DNA of 35,070 nt from Alphaproteobacteria bacterium (GCA_030682495.1 JAUXOC010000044.1:1-35070), one strand, 5' to 3'; positions 1-7,447 are shown, numbered from the stretch's first letter. A program made the numbers and translations. Notes: generated from the letters alone by a model not told the origin.

Positions 1-112
1 GCACTTTCTGCTCGTCTTCCGGCTTTGAAAAGCGGACGAAATATTTTTTCGGCTTCGCTTCGCCGCCGTCTTGTGCAGGCGCGGTGTGGGGAGGCTTATT
101 GTCGTTGCTCAT
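1..112 (-). CDS. Hypothetical protein, 5' end only (runs off the window)
   Basis: The first 37 codons of a minus-strand gene are present. It starts at the ATG complementary to 110-112, and GAAGGA sits 7 nt upstream as a good ribosome binding site. The visible part is a hydrophilic Pro/Ala/Asp/Lys-rich leader followed by KKYFVRFSKPEDEQKV, which looks like the first strand of a folded domain. There is no signal peptide or membrane segment in what can be seen. The KYFVRFSKPEDE stretch would fit the start of a GNAT acetyltransferase, but this is too little to assign a function. Confidence 0.6.
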   Translation of the reverse strand, partial: MSNDNKPPHTAPAQDGGEAKPKKYFVRFSKPEDEQKV

Positions 113-299
113 TTGCGTGTCCTTCAATTTCCAAAAACAAAATAATTTCTTGGGTTCGAGACACACACACTATTCGCTCTGGTTGCGCATCCGTTTTCGG
201 AATACGCACTCGCCCCGGCAATTCGGGATTGTTTTTATAATGCCTTGCGATAAAGCATTTATACCCAAATTTCAGGGCAAAAACCAGAGGCGGTTTAGT

Positions 300-851
300 T
301 TACGTATTGCAGCAGGCTTTAGCCGGTCCAGCGGCCTTGTTCCACGGCGCGCGCGCCAGCAGCATGGCCATGCCGCACCATTCCGTGACCCCCGCCATAA
401 TCAGCCCCGCCCCGCAAAACGCGGGCAACATGTAAAACCACGGGTTGGCAAACGCGCCCAGCATAACGCCCAGCAGCACGGTGCTGCCGACCGCAATGCG
501 CACCTGACGCTCCAGCGAGATGACCTCGCCTTTGTTCACAGGCACGCCGCAGGTTTCACAGTTCATAATCCCGCCATCGATGACATGCACATTGTCAAAC
601 CCCGCCTGCCGGAAAGATTCCGCCGCCTTGGCCGCACGGCCACCGGCACGGCAGAGGATATAAAGCGGACGGTTTCCGTCAAGCTTTTGCGCTTTGATAA
701 AATCCGCTGCATCCAGCTTGTCGAGGGGCAAGTGGATATGCGGCATTTTCAAAGCCGCCGCGCTATGTTCAATATCTGTGCGCACATCCAGAATGACGCA
801 GGCCTGGTCTGACGCGGCATCCTGCGGCGATATTTTGCGAATGTCTTGCAT
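300..851 (-). CDS. Rhodanese-like membrane protein (YgaP type)
   Basis: This 183-residue protein has a rhodanese domain at about residues 5-100 with the active-site loop CRAGGRA (Cys67). DVRT (residues 22-25) and a short linker CETCG (98-102) are also visible. A DUF2892-type pair of hydrophobic helices follows at about 117-165. This is the layout of E. coli YgaP, a membrane sulfurtransferase that handles sulfane sulfur. The ATG at 849-851 is chosen because AGGGAGAAAG precedes it; longer readings would run into the upstream gene. It lies 22 nt downstream of the AhpD-like gene in the same direction, so the two are probably cotranscribed. A CC pair near the C-terminus (180-181) might bind metal or persulfide. 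Function is from family knowledge; regulation by the facing ArsR gene is inference. Confidence 0.85.
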   Translation of the reverse strand: MQDIRKISPQDAASDQACVILDVRTDIEHSAAALKMPHIHLPLDKLDAADFIKAQKLDGNRPLYILCRAGGRAAKAAESFRQAGFDNVHVIDGGIMNCETCGVPVNKGEVISLERQVRIAVGSTVLLGVMLGAFANPWFYMLPAFCGAGLIMAGVTEWCGMAMLLARAPWNKAAGPAKACCNT

Positions 852-873
852 GATCTTTCTCCCTGTTTTTAGT

Positions 874-1224
874 TTACGCTTTGCCTGCGGCGAATTGGTC
901 ATAGGCACGCAGCGCGTCTGCTGCATACATCAGCGACGGCCCGCCGCCCATATAAATGGCCATCCCCAGCACTTCGGCCACTTCCTGACGCGTCGCGCCC
1001 AGTTCGTGCAGCGCCTTGGCATGAAAACCGATGCAGCCGTCGCAGCGGGTCGATACGCCGATGGCAAGGGCGATATATTCCTTGGTCTTTTTATCGAGCG
1101 CGCCATCTTTTGTTGCAGCGCCCGCCATATCGTAAAATCCCTTGAGCGTATCAGGGATGACCGGTTTGAGCTGGCGGATGTATTCAACAATATCGCCGGT
1201 GACGTTATGATAGTTCTTGGACAT
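874..1224 (-). CDS. AhpD-like carboxymuconolactone decarboxylase family protein
   Basis: The protein has 116 residues and a single CMD/AhpD fold. The redox motif is C61-D-G-C64 followed by H68, the CxxC...H arrangement of AhpD-type peroxidase or disulfide-reductase proteins. The ending EVAEVLGMAIYMGGGPSLMY is typical of the single-domain YnjE/AhpD-like group. It is expected to be cytosolic and trimeric or hexameric and to reduce peroxides or persulfides. The ATG at 1222-1224 has GAGGGG just upstream. It is the first gene after the shared intergenic palindrome and is followed by the rhodanese gene, which suggests a thiol or reactive-sulfur detoxification role. The physiological substrate is not visible from sequence. 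Confidence 0.88.
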   Translation of the reverse strand: MSKNYHNVTGDIVEYIRQLKPVIPDTLKGFYDMAGAATKDGALDKKTKEYIALAIGVSTRCDGCIGFHAKALHELGATRQEVAEVLGMAIYMGGGPSLMYAADALRAYDQFAAGKA

Positions 1225-1252
1225 GGGAACCCCCTCGTTTATTTATATGGGT

Positions 1253-1267
1253 GGCTCGTTACGAGCC
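1253..1267. other. Short hairpin in the leader of the rhodanese/AhpD operon
   Basis: GGCTCG-TTA-CGAGCC forms a 6-bp perfect inverted repeat (7 bp with the flanking T/A pair). It lies between the AhpD-like start codon and the large palindrome. It could be a secondary operator half or a leader hairpin. No T-run follows, so it is not a terminator. Confidence 0.4.
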
Positions 1268-1278
1268 ATTAAGTTGCA

Positions 1279-1300
1279 TATATTCTAATATTAGAATATA
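1279..1300. promoter_or_regulatory. Perfect 22-bp palindrome, probable SqrR/BigR-type operator
   Basis: A perfect palindrome sits between the divergent AhpD/rhodanese genes and the ArsR-type gene. Its core is ATTC (1282-1285), eight bases (1286-1293), GAAT (1294-1297). ATTC-N8-GAAT is the site described for the persulfide sensor SqrR, and BigR boxes have the same AT-rich form. TATACT at 1297-1302 overlaps its right end and could be the -10 box of the regulator gene, so binding would block transcription. The palindrome is seen directly; operator function is inferred. Confidence 0.75.
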
Positions 1301-1346
1301 CTAAACTTATAGTCAAGAGGTTTAAAGACCTCAAGAGGAAAAGCAG

Positions 1347-1676
1347 ATGCCCGCAAACGCAGCAAAATCCGTGCAGGACATGAAAAAGAACGCCGAAGAA
1401 GCGGCGGCTTTTCTGAAGAGCATCGCCAACCCCAGCCGCCTGACCATCCTCTGCCTGCTGACACAGGGGGAAATGCACGTGACCGATATTCTTTCCCACC
1501 TCGACATCAGCCAGACCGCCCTGTCACAGCATCTGGCGCGGCTGCGGGCCGAGGGAATCGTCGGTTTCCGGCGCGAACACCGCACGCTTTACTATTTCAT
1601 CCAGAACCAGAACGTGGCGGCGATTATCGCGGCGCTGTACGATATCTATTGCGCTCCCGGCAAAGGCCGGAAATAA
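1347..1676 (+). CDS. ArsR-family persulfide-sensing repressor (BigR/SqrR/YgaV type)
   Basis: This 109-residue winged-helix regulator is of the ArsR class. The recognition helix region is ISQTALSQHLARLRAEGIV (about 54-72) and the wing is FRREHRTLYYF. It has only two cysteines, C36 in the helix after the PSRL motif and C102 in the last helix. Their spacing of 66 residues equals that of SqrR (C41/C107) and BigR (C42/C108), where the pair forms a tetrasulfide bridge and releases DNA. The metal-binding ELCVCD motif of ArsR/SmtB is absent. The start follows GAGGAAAAGCAG. It faces a rhodanese gene, as ygaV accompanies ygaP in E. coli. It most likely represses itself and the divergent operon through the palindrome at 1279-1300 until reactive sulfur appears. 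Confidence 0.87.
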   Translation: MPANAAKSVQDMKKNAEEAAAFLKSIANPSRLTILCLLTQGEMHVTDILSHLDISQTALSQHLARLRAEGIVGFRREHRTLYYFIQNQNVAAIIAALYDIYCAPGKGRK

Positions 1677-1758
1677 CAGTAAAATCAGCACGTTCCCCGC
1701 GCAGCCTGTTTTCCCCCTCTTCCCATAAGCTGGTGTGGGGTATTATTTGCGGTATTTG

Positions 1759-1787
1759 TTGACATTTCAGGACGCTATGCGTAATTT
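1759..1787 (+). promoter_or_regulatory. Candidate sigma70 promoter of the Fo operon
   Basis: A perfect TTGACA (1759-1764) is followed by a 17-nt spacer and TAATTT (1782-1787). The -10 box is weak (3 of 6), but the position, about 50 nt before atpI, is right. The rest of the gap after the regulator stop at 1676 shows no other gene. Confidence 0.5.
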
Positions 1788-1839
1788 TCCGTTGCCTTAA
1801 AGGCGCTGCTGCACAGAGTTTTTTTCGGGTGTTTTGACG

Positions 1840-2205
1840 ATGAACGACAAATCGAACGAACTCGCAAAAAAAATCCGCGCCGCGCAAGAAAGGCAACGCC
1901 AGATCGCCACCGACGGCAACGACGGCAGCGGAGAACCCGGCAAGGACGAAAAAAGCAAAGCCTTGCGTGCGGGAACAGATCTGGTGGCGGCACTGGTGGT
2001 TGGCATCTTTATCGGATACTGGGTCGACCGCTGGCTGGATACAAAACCTTGGGGAACCATTTTCTTCGTCTTCGTCGGTTTTGCTGCGGGATTTTTGAAT
2101 ATCTACCGGTCACAAACCGGACAGGACTACAAGGTCGGCTTCAAGCCCTCCGCGCCGGATAAAAAAACCGGCAGCCCGGACGGCGGAAACGGCAAAACGG
2201 ATTAA
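1840..2205 (+). CDS. atpI: ATP synthase protein I (AtpI)
   Basis: A 121-residue protein has a charged N-terminus (KKIRAAQERQRQ) and two hydrophobic helices: about 50-68 (LVAALVVGIFIGYWVDRWL) and 75-92 (IFFVFVGFAAGFLNIYR). A hydrophilic Gly/Lys/Asp tail follows. This is the AtpI/F1Fo_AtpI family, a c-ring assembly factor encoded first in atp operons. The ATG at 1840 is preferred to an in-frame TTG at 1834; neither has a strong ribosome binding site. atpB starts 17 nt downstream, so it is the first gene of the Fo operon. Confidence 0.88.
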   Translation: MNDKSNELAKKIRAAQERQRQIATDGNDGSGEPGKDEKSKALRAGTDLVAALVVGIFIGYWVDRWLDTKPWGTIFFVFVGFAAGFLNIYRSQTGQDYKVGFKPSAPDKKTGSPDGGNGKTD

Positions 2206-2222
2206 CAAAGGAAAACACACGC

Positions 2223-2969
2223 GTGGCCACCAATCCGCTCGAGCAGTTTGTCATCAAGCCCCTCATCCCTCTCCACATCGGCGGCTATGATGTTTCCTTT
2301 ACGCAATCTTCCCTCTGGATGGCTTTTGCCGTTATCGCGGCGACGCTCTTGATGACCCTCAGCATGCGCAGCAAATCGGTCATCCCCACCCGCTGGCAGA
2401 ACATGACCGAGATGACCTATGAGTTCATCGCCGGTATGGTACACGAAGCGCTTGGCCACGAAGGCCGCAAATATTTCGCTTTTGTCTTCTCGGTCTTCAT
2501 GATTGTGCTGATGGGTAACATGCTCGGCATGATCCCTTATTCCTTTACCTTCACCAGCCATATCGTTGTCACCGGCACGCTGGCGCTGATGGTCTTTTTG
2601 ACCGCAACGCTGATTGGCATTATCCGCCACGGTCTGCACTTTTTTACGCTGTTCATGCCCGCCGGCCTGCCGCTCGTGCTGGCACCGCTGATTATCCTGA
2701 TCGAAATCGTGTCCTATCTGTCGCGTCCGATCAGCCTTTCTGTCCGTCTTTTCGCCAACATGGTGGCCGGTCACACGATGATGAAAGTCTTCGCGGGTTT
2801 TTCGGTCATGATGGCGGCAAGCTCCGGTATCGGTATGGCGGGTGCGGTTCTACCGCTCGTCATCAATACCGCACTGGTCGGTCTCGAAATCCTGATCGCC
2901 TTTATTCAGGCTTATGTTTTCGCGATCCTGACCTGCATGTACCTGAAAGACGCGATTGAACTGCACTAA
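2223..2969 (+). CDS. atpB: ATP synthase Fo subunit a
   Basis: Subunit a is 248 residues long, the normal size. It starts at GTG, with AAAGGAAAA about 8 nt upstream. Hydrophobic helices are seen along the length. The essential arginine lies in SRPISLSVRLFANMVAGH, the helix that contacts the c-ring, and the C-terminal helix pair LVGLEILIAFIQAYVFAIL has the conserved Gln. It forms the two proton half-channels of the membrane motor. Its place between atpI and atpE is the standard alphaproteobacterial Fo order. Confidence 0.96.
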   Translation: MATNPLEQFVIKPLIPLHIGGYDVSFTQSSLWMAFAVIAATLLMTLSMRSKSVIPTRWQNMTEMTYEFIAGMVHEALGHEGRKYFAFVFSVFMIVLMGNMLGMIPYSFTFTSHIVVTGTLALMVFLTATLIGIIRHGLHFFTLFMPAGLPLVLAPLIILIEIVSYLSRPISLSVRLFANMVAGHTMMKVFAGFSVMMAASSGIGMAGAVLPLVINTALVGLEILIAFIQAYVFAILTCMYLKDAIELH

Positions 2970-3019
2970 CAAAAACCGTTTCCAACAACCACTAACGTAA
3001 AAAAAGAAGGAATAAGACT

Positions 3020-3244
3020 ATGGAACTCGAATCTGCAAAAATGATCGGCGCCGCCCTTGCTGTTCTGCCGCTCTTCGGTGTCGGTCTGGGCCTCGGTATG
3101 CTGTTCTCCAGCATCATCAACGCCATCGGCCGCAACCCTTCGGTTGCCGGTACGGTTAAAGGCGCTGGCCTGCTGTACTTCGCGCTGATCGAAGCAACCG
3201 GCCTCTTCGCCCTGCTGATCGCGCTCATCATCCTGCTGGGCTAA
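3020..3244 (+). CDS. atpE: ATP synthase Fo subunit c
   Basis: This 74-residue helical hairpin has the glycine-rich first helix (GVGLGLG, 20-26), the polar loop R38-N39-P40 and the ion-binding carboxylate E58 in ALIEATG. The residues that mark sodium-binding c-rings (Gln in helix 1, Ser after the Glu) are absent, so the ring should translocate protons. AAGAAGGAATAAG precedes the start. It is the rotor ring subunit, and the sequence shows nothing unusual. Confidence 0.97.
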   Translation: MELESAKMIGAALAVLPLFGVGLGLGMLFSSIINAIGRNPSVAGTVKGAGLLYFALIEATGLFALLIALIILLG

Positions 3245-3268
3245 TCGCAGACCGAGAGGAATTAAGTT

Positions 3269-4078
3269 ATGGCCATACGCCGACCGCCGTTTACATCATC
3301 CCCCCTCGCCACGCTGGCGCTGGCCGTGCTGCTTGTCGCAGCATCGCCTGCCCTGCCGTCATGGGCGGAAGACGCAGCGGTCGGCGTGGCTGACGCAAAT
3401 ACCTCTGAATATACCTATGAAGACGCCGTTGAGCGCACCGCTGGCGGTGCTTTGCAAGACAGCGAGGCCGCAGTAGCCACCGCCGCAGAAGAAGTCTCCG
3501 AAGCAGCGCATGGGCATGCCTTGTCGAATACAACCGAAGAAGCTTTCGACGTCGATCCGGCCGCAGCCGCTACCAAAAAGAAATCCGGCCTGCCGCAGCT
3601 GGACCCGTCCAGCTATCCGAGCCAGATTTTCTGGCTGCTGGTGTCTTTCGTTGTGCTCTATACCCTGATGTCCCGCGTGGCGCTGCCCCGTGTGACCGAA
3701 GTGCTGGACATGCGCCAGACGCAGCGCGACAACAACCTGAACCGTGCCGAGCACCTGCAGGAAGATGCCGCAAAAATCCGCCAGACACTGGATGCCGCCA
3801 TGGCCGCCGCGCAAGCGGAAGCCCAAGCCACCGTCAGCGCGCGCGAGCAGGAAAACGCCAAGAAAACCGCGGCAGAGAACGCCCGTTTTCTGGAGCATGC
3901 CCGCAACCGCATCGCCAGTGCCGAGCAAAACATTGCCAAGGCGAAGGAAGAGGCACTGCAATCCCTCTCCGACATCTCCGCCGAAGTTGCCGCCGACATC
4001 GTACAAAAGATTTCCGGCACTGCCGCCAATAAAAACGACGCCAAGAAAATCGTCGTCAAACTGATGCAGGAAGGATAA
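3269..4078 (+). CDS. atpF': ATP synthase Fo subunit b' with long exported N-terminal extension
   Basis: The protein has 269 residues. From about residue 107 it is a normal b' subunit: GLPQLDPSSYPSQIFWLLVS, a membrane anchor (118-136), SRVALPRV, then a long charged helix ending near KLMQEG. In front lie about 105 extra residues. A signal-peptide-like stretch (LATLALAVLLVAASPALPSWA, probable cleavage after A33) is followed by an acidic Ala/Glu/Asp-rich segment (34-100). Other alphaproteobacterial b' proteins often carry a shorter Ala/Glu-rich leader, so the extension is unusual mainly in length. The start follows GAGAGGAATTAAGTT. It works with subunit b as the peripheral stalk, and atpF begins 4 nt after its stop. 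Confidence 0.93.
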   Translation: MAIRRPPFTSSPLATLALAVLLVAASPALPSWAEDAAVGVADANTSEYTYEDAVERTAGGALQDSEAAVATAAEEVSEAAHGHALSNTTEEAFDVDPAAAATKKKSGLPQLDPSSYPSQIFWLLVSFVVLYTLMSRVALPRVTEVLDMRQTQRDNNLNRAEHLQEDAAKIRQTLDAAMAAAQAEAQATVSAREQENAKKTAAENARFLEHARNRIASAEQNIAKAKEEALQSLSDISAEVAADIVQKISGTAANKNDAKKIVVKLMQEG

Positions 4079-4082
4079 GAAC

Positions 4083-4583
4083 ATGGCTGCCGAAAACGCC
4101 GGCCTTCTCGCCGACAGCAATTTCTGGGTTCTGCTTTCCACCATCGCCTTTGCTGCTGTGGTCTGGAAAAAAGGCCGCAAGCCCCTCACCGACCTGCTTG
4201 ACGCCCGCACCGCCCGCATCCGCAGCGAGCTGGAAGAAGCCGAGCGCCTGCGCATCGAAGCGCAGGATCTTTTGTCTGAAACGCAAAAGAAGCACCGCGA
4301 CGCCCTGCAAACCGCACAAAAGATCATCGATAACGCCCAGAAAAACGCGCAAGCACTGGAATCCGAGACGCACAAACGCCTTGAAGAAAGCCTGAAGCGC
4401 CGCGAAGAACAGCTGCTGGATCGCATCAAACGCGCTGAAACCGCCGCCGTGCAGGAACTCCGCAATCAGGCCGCCGACATCGCCACACGCGCCGCCGAAA
4501 TCATGCTGGAAGACACGCTCAGCAAACGCGGCGCGAAACTGGTAGACGACGCCATCGACGACCTGCCCGCGCGTTTGAACTAG
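4083..4583 (+). CDS. atpF: ATP synthase Fo subunit b
   Basis: Subunit b has 166 residues: an N-terminal anchor (about 12-28, FWVLLSTIAFAAVVW), then KKGRKPLTDLLDARTARI and a long heptad-rich helix to the C-terminus. It forms the peripheral stalk with b'. AAGGATAAGAAC overlaps the end of the b' gene and provides the ribosome binding site, so the two are translationally close. It is the last gene of the operon. The F1 genes are not in the window, as usual in Alphaproteobacteria. Confidence 0.94.
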   Translation: MAAENAGLLADSNFWVLLSTIAFAAVVWKKGRKPLTDLLDARTARIRSELEEAERLRIEAQDLLSETQKKHRDALQTAQKIIDNAQKNAQALESETHKRLEESLKRREEQLLDRIKRAETAAVQELRNQAADIATRAAEIMLEDTLSKRGAKLVDDAIDDLPARLN

Positions 4584-4615
4584 ACGATCCCTTTATTCAA
4601 GATAAAAAATTCTCC

Positions 4616-4650
4616 GCCAGAATCTTCTACATTCTGGCAGGTGCTTTTTG
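4616..4650. terminator. Probable bidirectional terminator between atpF and the metallopeptidase gene
   Basis: GCCAGAAT (4616-4623) pairs with ATTCTGGC (4631-4638) over a 7-nt loop. T-rich DNA follows on the plus strand (TTTTTGTCTTTTT) and a T6 run follows on the minus strand. It lies between two converging genes. The T-runs start a few bases from the stem, so efficiency is uncertain. Confidence 0.55.
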
Positions 4651-4655
4651 TCTTT

Positions 4656-5912
4656 TTATATTTTCATTTTTGTCGTGGCAGGCGCGCCGGTTTTTGCAGC
4701 AGGCGGCGCGGCGCCAGCGATTTTTGGTGACATCACTGACAGGCCACGCTGATCGTTGCTGAATTTAATCAGGCCTTGCGTCGATTCAAGCGCCGATTTG
4801 CGCTCGGGGTTGTTGCGCTCGGAAAACTTGCTCTGATAGGCGACGTGTTCGCGGGCGACCCATTCGGCTTCGTACTTGTTAAAGGTATTGCGCCGATAAT
4901 GGGCATCATCCACAGGCCGCGCACCGGCAAGGTCGAGATAATTCACGCCAGTTCCAGACAGCGCGCCGACTTTTTTGATATCCTGCGGATCAAGCGGCTG
5001 AATTGGCGTTTTATCCAGATAGCCTTTTTGCAGCGCGCCGCCAACGGAGGAATAATTTGCAAAGCCCTGACTGTTGTAAATTTCGGCGAATTCGCGGTTC
5101 AGGGCGCCCCGCGCCTCGAACCAGCCGTCATAGGCAGCGCGCTTTGCGGTGCCGTCTTCGACCGCTTGGGGGTTTTTCTGAACTGCCGCTTCATAAGCAG
5201 CCGCGATATTCGTCGGCCCGCTGCGGTCACGCTGCAACTCTTTCCAGCTATCCGAATGGCCTGCCTTGTGAAGTTTATAGGCGATATCCGTTGCCGTTGC
5301 CGAAGCATCTGCTTCAATCACACGATTATACCATATGGATTCAAGGGGAGAGACGGCCTTGGTCACCGTAGGATCAAGCACATTTCCTACTGCTTGCTCA
5401 AGATGTCGCAGTTCATGAGTCAGATGTGCCACAAGGCGTCCATGGTTGGAGAAAGCCGGTAAGAATATTTGGCCAGGATCGATATTCAGCTTACCGTCTT
5501 GGCTCCTTTTTCTGCTCGAGAATGAGGCGCCTACGCTACCGAACTGTTTTTCCATTTTTACAGGAACGCCGCTCTGTTTAAGCAGATCGACAAGCACCTT
5601 GCCTTCCGGCACTTTTGAAATTGTTTCAAGCGCGCGGTTGATACGCAACCTTTCAACCAGCGGCACGGCGCTGGCCAAGGCCAGCGGGTTTTCCATCGTA
5701 ATTTCGGTTTGCTGCAGGCGTATTTTTGCGTTATGCAACGTCGCCTTCGCGTCCCAGACCAGATAGTCTTTGACCCTTTGGACAAGATTTTTTTCAGGGT
5801 AGTTTTCGGGCGCCAGTTGCTGCAGCCCTTCGGCCAGATAACGCGATGTGCCGCCGCTGGTATCGACCAGCTTTGCAGCGGCGGGCGCGTTGGCCTGCGT
5901 TTGTACGGACAT
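4656..5912 (-). CDS. Putative zinc metallopeptidase (HExxH, DUF6782-like)
   Basis: This 418-residue protein has no signal peptide. Its clear feature is H166-E-L-R-H170 in the hydrophobic helix VAHLTHELRHLEQ, a gluzincin-type HExxH. RVIEADASATATDIAYKL (from 197) could supply the third zinc ligand through E200. The spacing and the helix resemble the DUF6782 putative metallopeptidases of Alphaproteobacteria; that assignment is from memory and moderate. The C-terminus is a low-complexity Ala/Pro/Lys tail. ATG at 5910-5912 is chosen because GGGGGAG lies 3 nt before it; a longer TTG start would bury that site. Substrate is unknown. The gene sits downstream of the coiled-coil gene (6017-7447), separated by a terminator-like hairpin, so it may be expressed partly by read-through. 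Confidence 0.7.
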   Translation of the reverse strand: MSVQTQANAPAAAKLVDTSGGTSRYLAEGLQQLAPENYPEKNLVQRVKDYLVWDAKATLHNAKIRLQQTEITMENPLALASAVPLVERLRINRALETISKVPEGKVLVDLLKQSGVPVKMEKQFGSVGASFSSRKRSQDGKLNIDPGQIFLPAFSNHGRLVAHLTHELRHLEQAVGNVLDPTVTKAVSPLESIWYNRVIEADASATATDIAYKLHKAGHSDSWKELQRDRSGPTNIAAAYEAAVQKNPQAVEDGTAKRAAYDGWFEARGALNREFAEIYNSQGFANYSSVGGALQKGYLDKTPIQPLDPQDIKKVGALSGTGVNYLDLAGARPVDDAHYRRNTFNKYEAEWVAREHVAYQSKFSERNNPERKSALESTQGLIKFSNDQRGLSVMSPKIAGAAPPAAKTGAPATTKMKI

Positions 5913-5922
5913 GCGCTCCCCC

Positions 5923-5965
5923 AAAAAAGGAATATGGCCTGATACATGATATATCAGACCATATT
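5923..5965 (-). terminator. Terminator-like hairpin directly upstream of the metallopeptidase gene
   Basis: On the minus strand, arms of 14 nt (5965-5952 and 5944-5931, 13 of 14 paired) flank a 7-nt loop. They are followed by CC and T6. This is a good intrinsic terminator for the upstream coiled-coil gene. It ends only about 4 nt before the GGGGGAG ribosome binding site of the next gene, so it could also act as an attenuator or, folded as DNA, as an operator. Confidence 0.6.
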
Positions 5966-6016
5966 AACACATTCTTAATTTTTACGGAAACTTCAAATCG
6001 TAAGTGCTTGTTTTAT

Positions 6017-7447
6017 CTAAAACCCGCCTCCATCAAAGCCGCCACTAAATCCGCCGCCGTCGAAACCGCCGGAGGAGATGGAAACATCCGGCACAGAAAT
6101 ATCGGGCACGCTGACGGCAATATCCGGCACGGCGATGTCGATATTCGGCACACTCACCGCATCAAGCGCGGCGCCGTTGAAACTGTCGCCGATATTGCCG
6201 GGCACAGAGACGTCGGGCACGGTCACGCTATGGTTGATATCGCTCATCATGATAACCGCCATAAAGAAAACAGGATCCATGCCGCCGGCAGGCGCGGCGC
6301 TGGCCGCTGCGGGCGATGAGGATGCACCGAATTTATAGTCACGTACGGCGGCGCTGGTCTGGCGCAGCTGCACGGCTTGTGCTTTCACGCCTTTCTGCAT
6401 ACCGCCAAAGCTTGTCTTGATGCCGTTCAAATCGATTGTCATCTGTGTGCTGCCAGAGCGGCTGGCGGCAGTGCGTAGCTTGGGCATATGTTTGCTCAGC
6501 TTGCCATCGGCCTGCTGCACAGCCTGTTTCGATTTCTGTGCGCCGTCCAGAATTTTGCGCAGGTTTTCCAGCTTGGCGCGCTGTTCGGTCACAAAAACCG
6601 GAAACGTGCTTCCCAGCGTCTTGGCCGCACGGTTGAAAAATGTCACGTCGTCAAAGGCCGTGACGATATCTTTTTTCAGACGTTCGCGCAGGGTTTCCGT
6701 GCTGACGGCCTTTGCGGTGGTATCACGTATATCCTTCAAAACCGGCTCAATCCGGCCCGCTTCGGCGGCCATTTCACCTAAGCGCGCTTTTTTCTCTGCC
6801 TGATTGGCCGCGTTTTCGCCCAGCGATTTCTGCGTATCGGGAATAGTCGTGCCCTGCGCCGCGAAATCGCGGATCAGCGCGCGGCCATGCCGGTAATGGG
6901 TATCGAATATAAACGCCCACACATGCGAAAAACCTTTTTTGGAAGAGAAGTAATCAATAGTTCCCGCTTCCAGCTTGGGTTTTCCGATGCGCTCCGCGTA
7001 GGTATTGAAGCTTCCCACGGGGCGTAGCGCGCTTTGCAATCTGCCCATGACACCGGCCAGCTTCAGGCTTTCGCTTCCCAGCTTGTTGCTTTCATCCGAG
7101 AGCGCTTGTAGCTTGTATTTCAACTTGCTCTCGCTGCCGTGCGTCGTAACAAGGCCGTTCAGGCGGATTTCCGCCGTGCGGGCGGCGGTGACGCCATCGT
7201 TAAATTCCTGTTCAAAATCGCGCGTACCGGCAATGTCCGAAAGTTTTTTCAAAACATCGCTGTTCATCGGGCGGATTTGCGCCGTGATGAATTTATCGAG
7301 CGCGCGGGCATAAAGCGCATCAACGCCTGCGATATCCGATGTTGTCTGGCTGATTGTTTTGTCGATTTCGCGGAGTGCTTCGGCGTTATCGCCAAGGATT
7401 TGCTCGAATGTATTCTTTACGTCGCGGACACTGTGTCTTGTCGTCAT
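6017..7447 (-). CDS. Coiled-coil protein with VPD repeats and Gly/Phe-rich tail, function unknown
   Basis: The protein has 476 residues, no signal peptide and no family I recognise. Residues 1-380 are mostly charged helix with coiled-coil character. Around 400-459 comes a periodic stretch of short valine-proline-aspartate units (VTVPDVSVP, VSVPNIDIAVPDI, VSVPDISVPDVS), which could form stacked strands. It ends in GGFDGGGFSGGFDGGGF, a glycine/phenylalanine tail seen in surface or low-complexity adhesive proteins. A hydrophobic patch FFMAVIMM lies before the VPD units. ATG at 7445-7447 follows GGGAAGG. A promoter at 7494-7522 points into it. It precedes the metallopeptidase gene in the same direction and might be its partner or substrate; that is speculation. 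Confidence 0.8.
   Translation of the reverse strand: MTTRHSVRDVKNTFEQILGDNAEALREIDKTISQTTSDIAGVDALYARALDKFITAQIRPMNSDVLKKLSDIAGTRDFEQEFNDGVTAARTAEIRLNGLVTTHGSESKLKYKLQALSDESNKLGSESLKLAGVMGRLQSALRPVGSFNTYAERIGKPKLEAGTIDYFSSKKGFSHVWAFIFDTHYRHGRALIRDFAAQGTTIPDTQKSLGENAANQAEKKARLGEMAAEAGRIEPVLKDIRDTTAKAVSTETLRERLKKDIVTAFDDVTFFNRAAKTLGSTFPVFVTEQRAKLENLRKILDGAQKSKQAVQQADGKLSKHMPKLRTAASRSGSTQMTIDLNGIKTSFGGMQKGVKAQAVQLRQTSAAVRDYKFGASSSPAAASAAPAGGMDPVFFMAVIMMSDINHSVTVPDVSVPGNIGDSFNGAALDAVSVPNIDIAVPDIAVSVPDISVPDVSISSGGFDGGGFSGGFDGGGF

Noticed and set aside
148-166. tRNA T-arm-like GGTTCGAGAC
   Set aside because: No acceptor, D-arm or anticodon stem can be built around it; the bases that follow are a simple AC repeat.
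281-296. AAACC/GGTTT hairpin with T5 after the rhodanese gene
   Set aside because: The stem has only 5 A/T-rich pairs; too weak to call a terminator.
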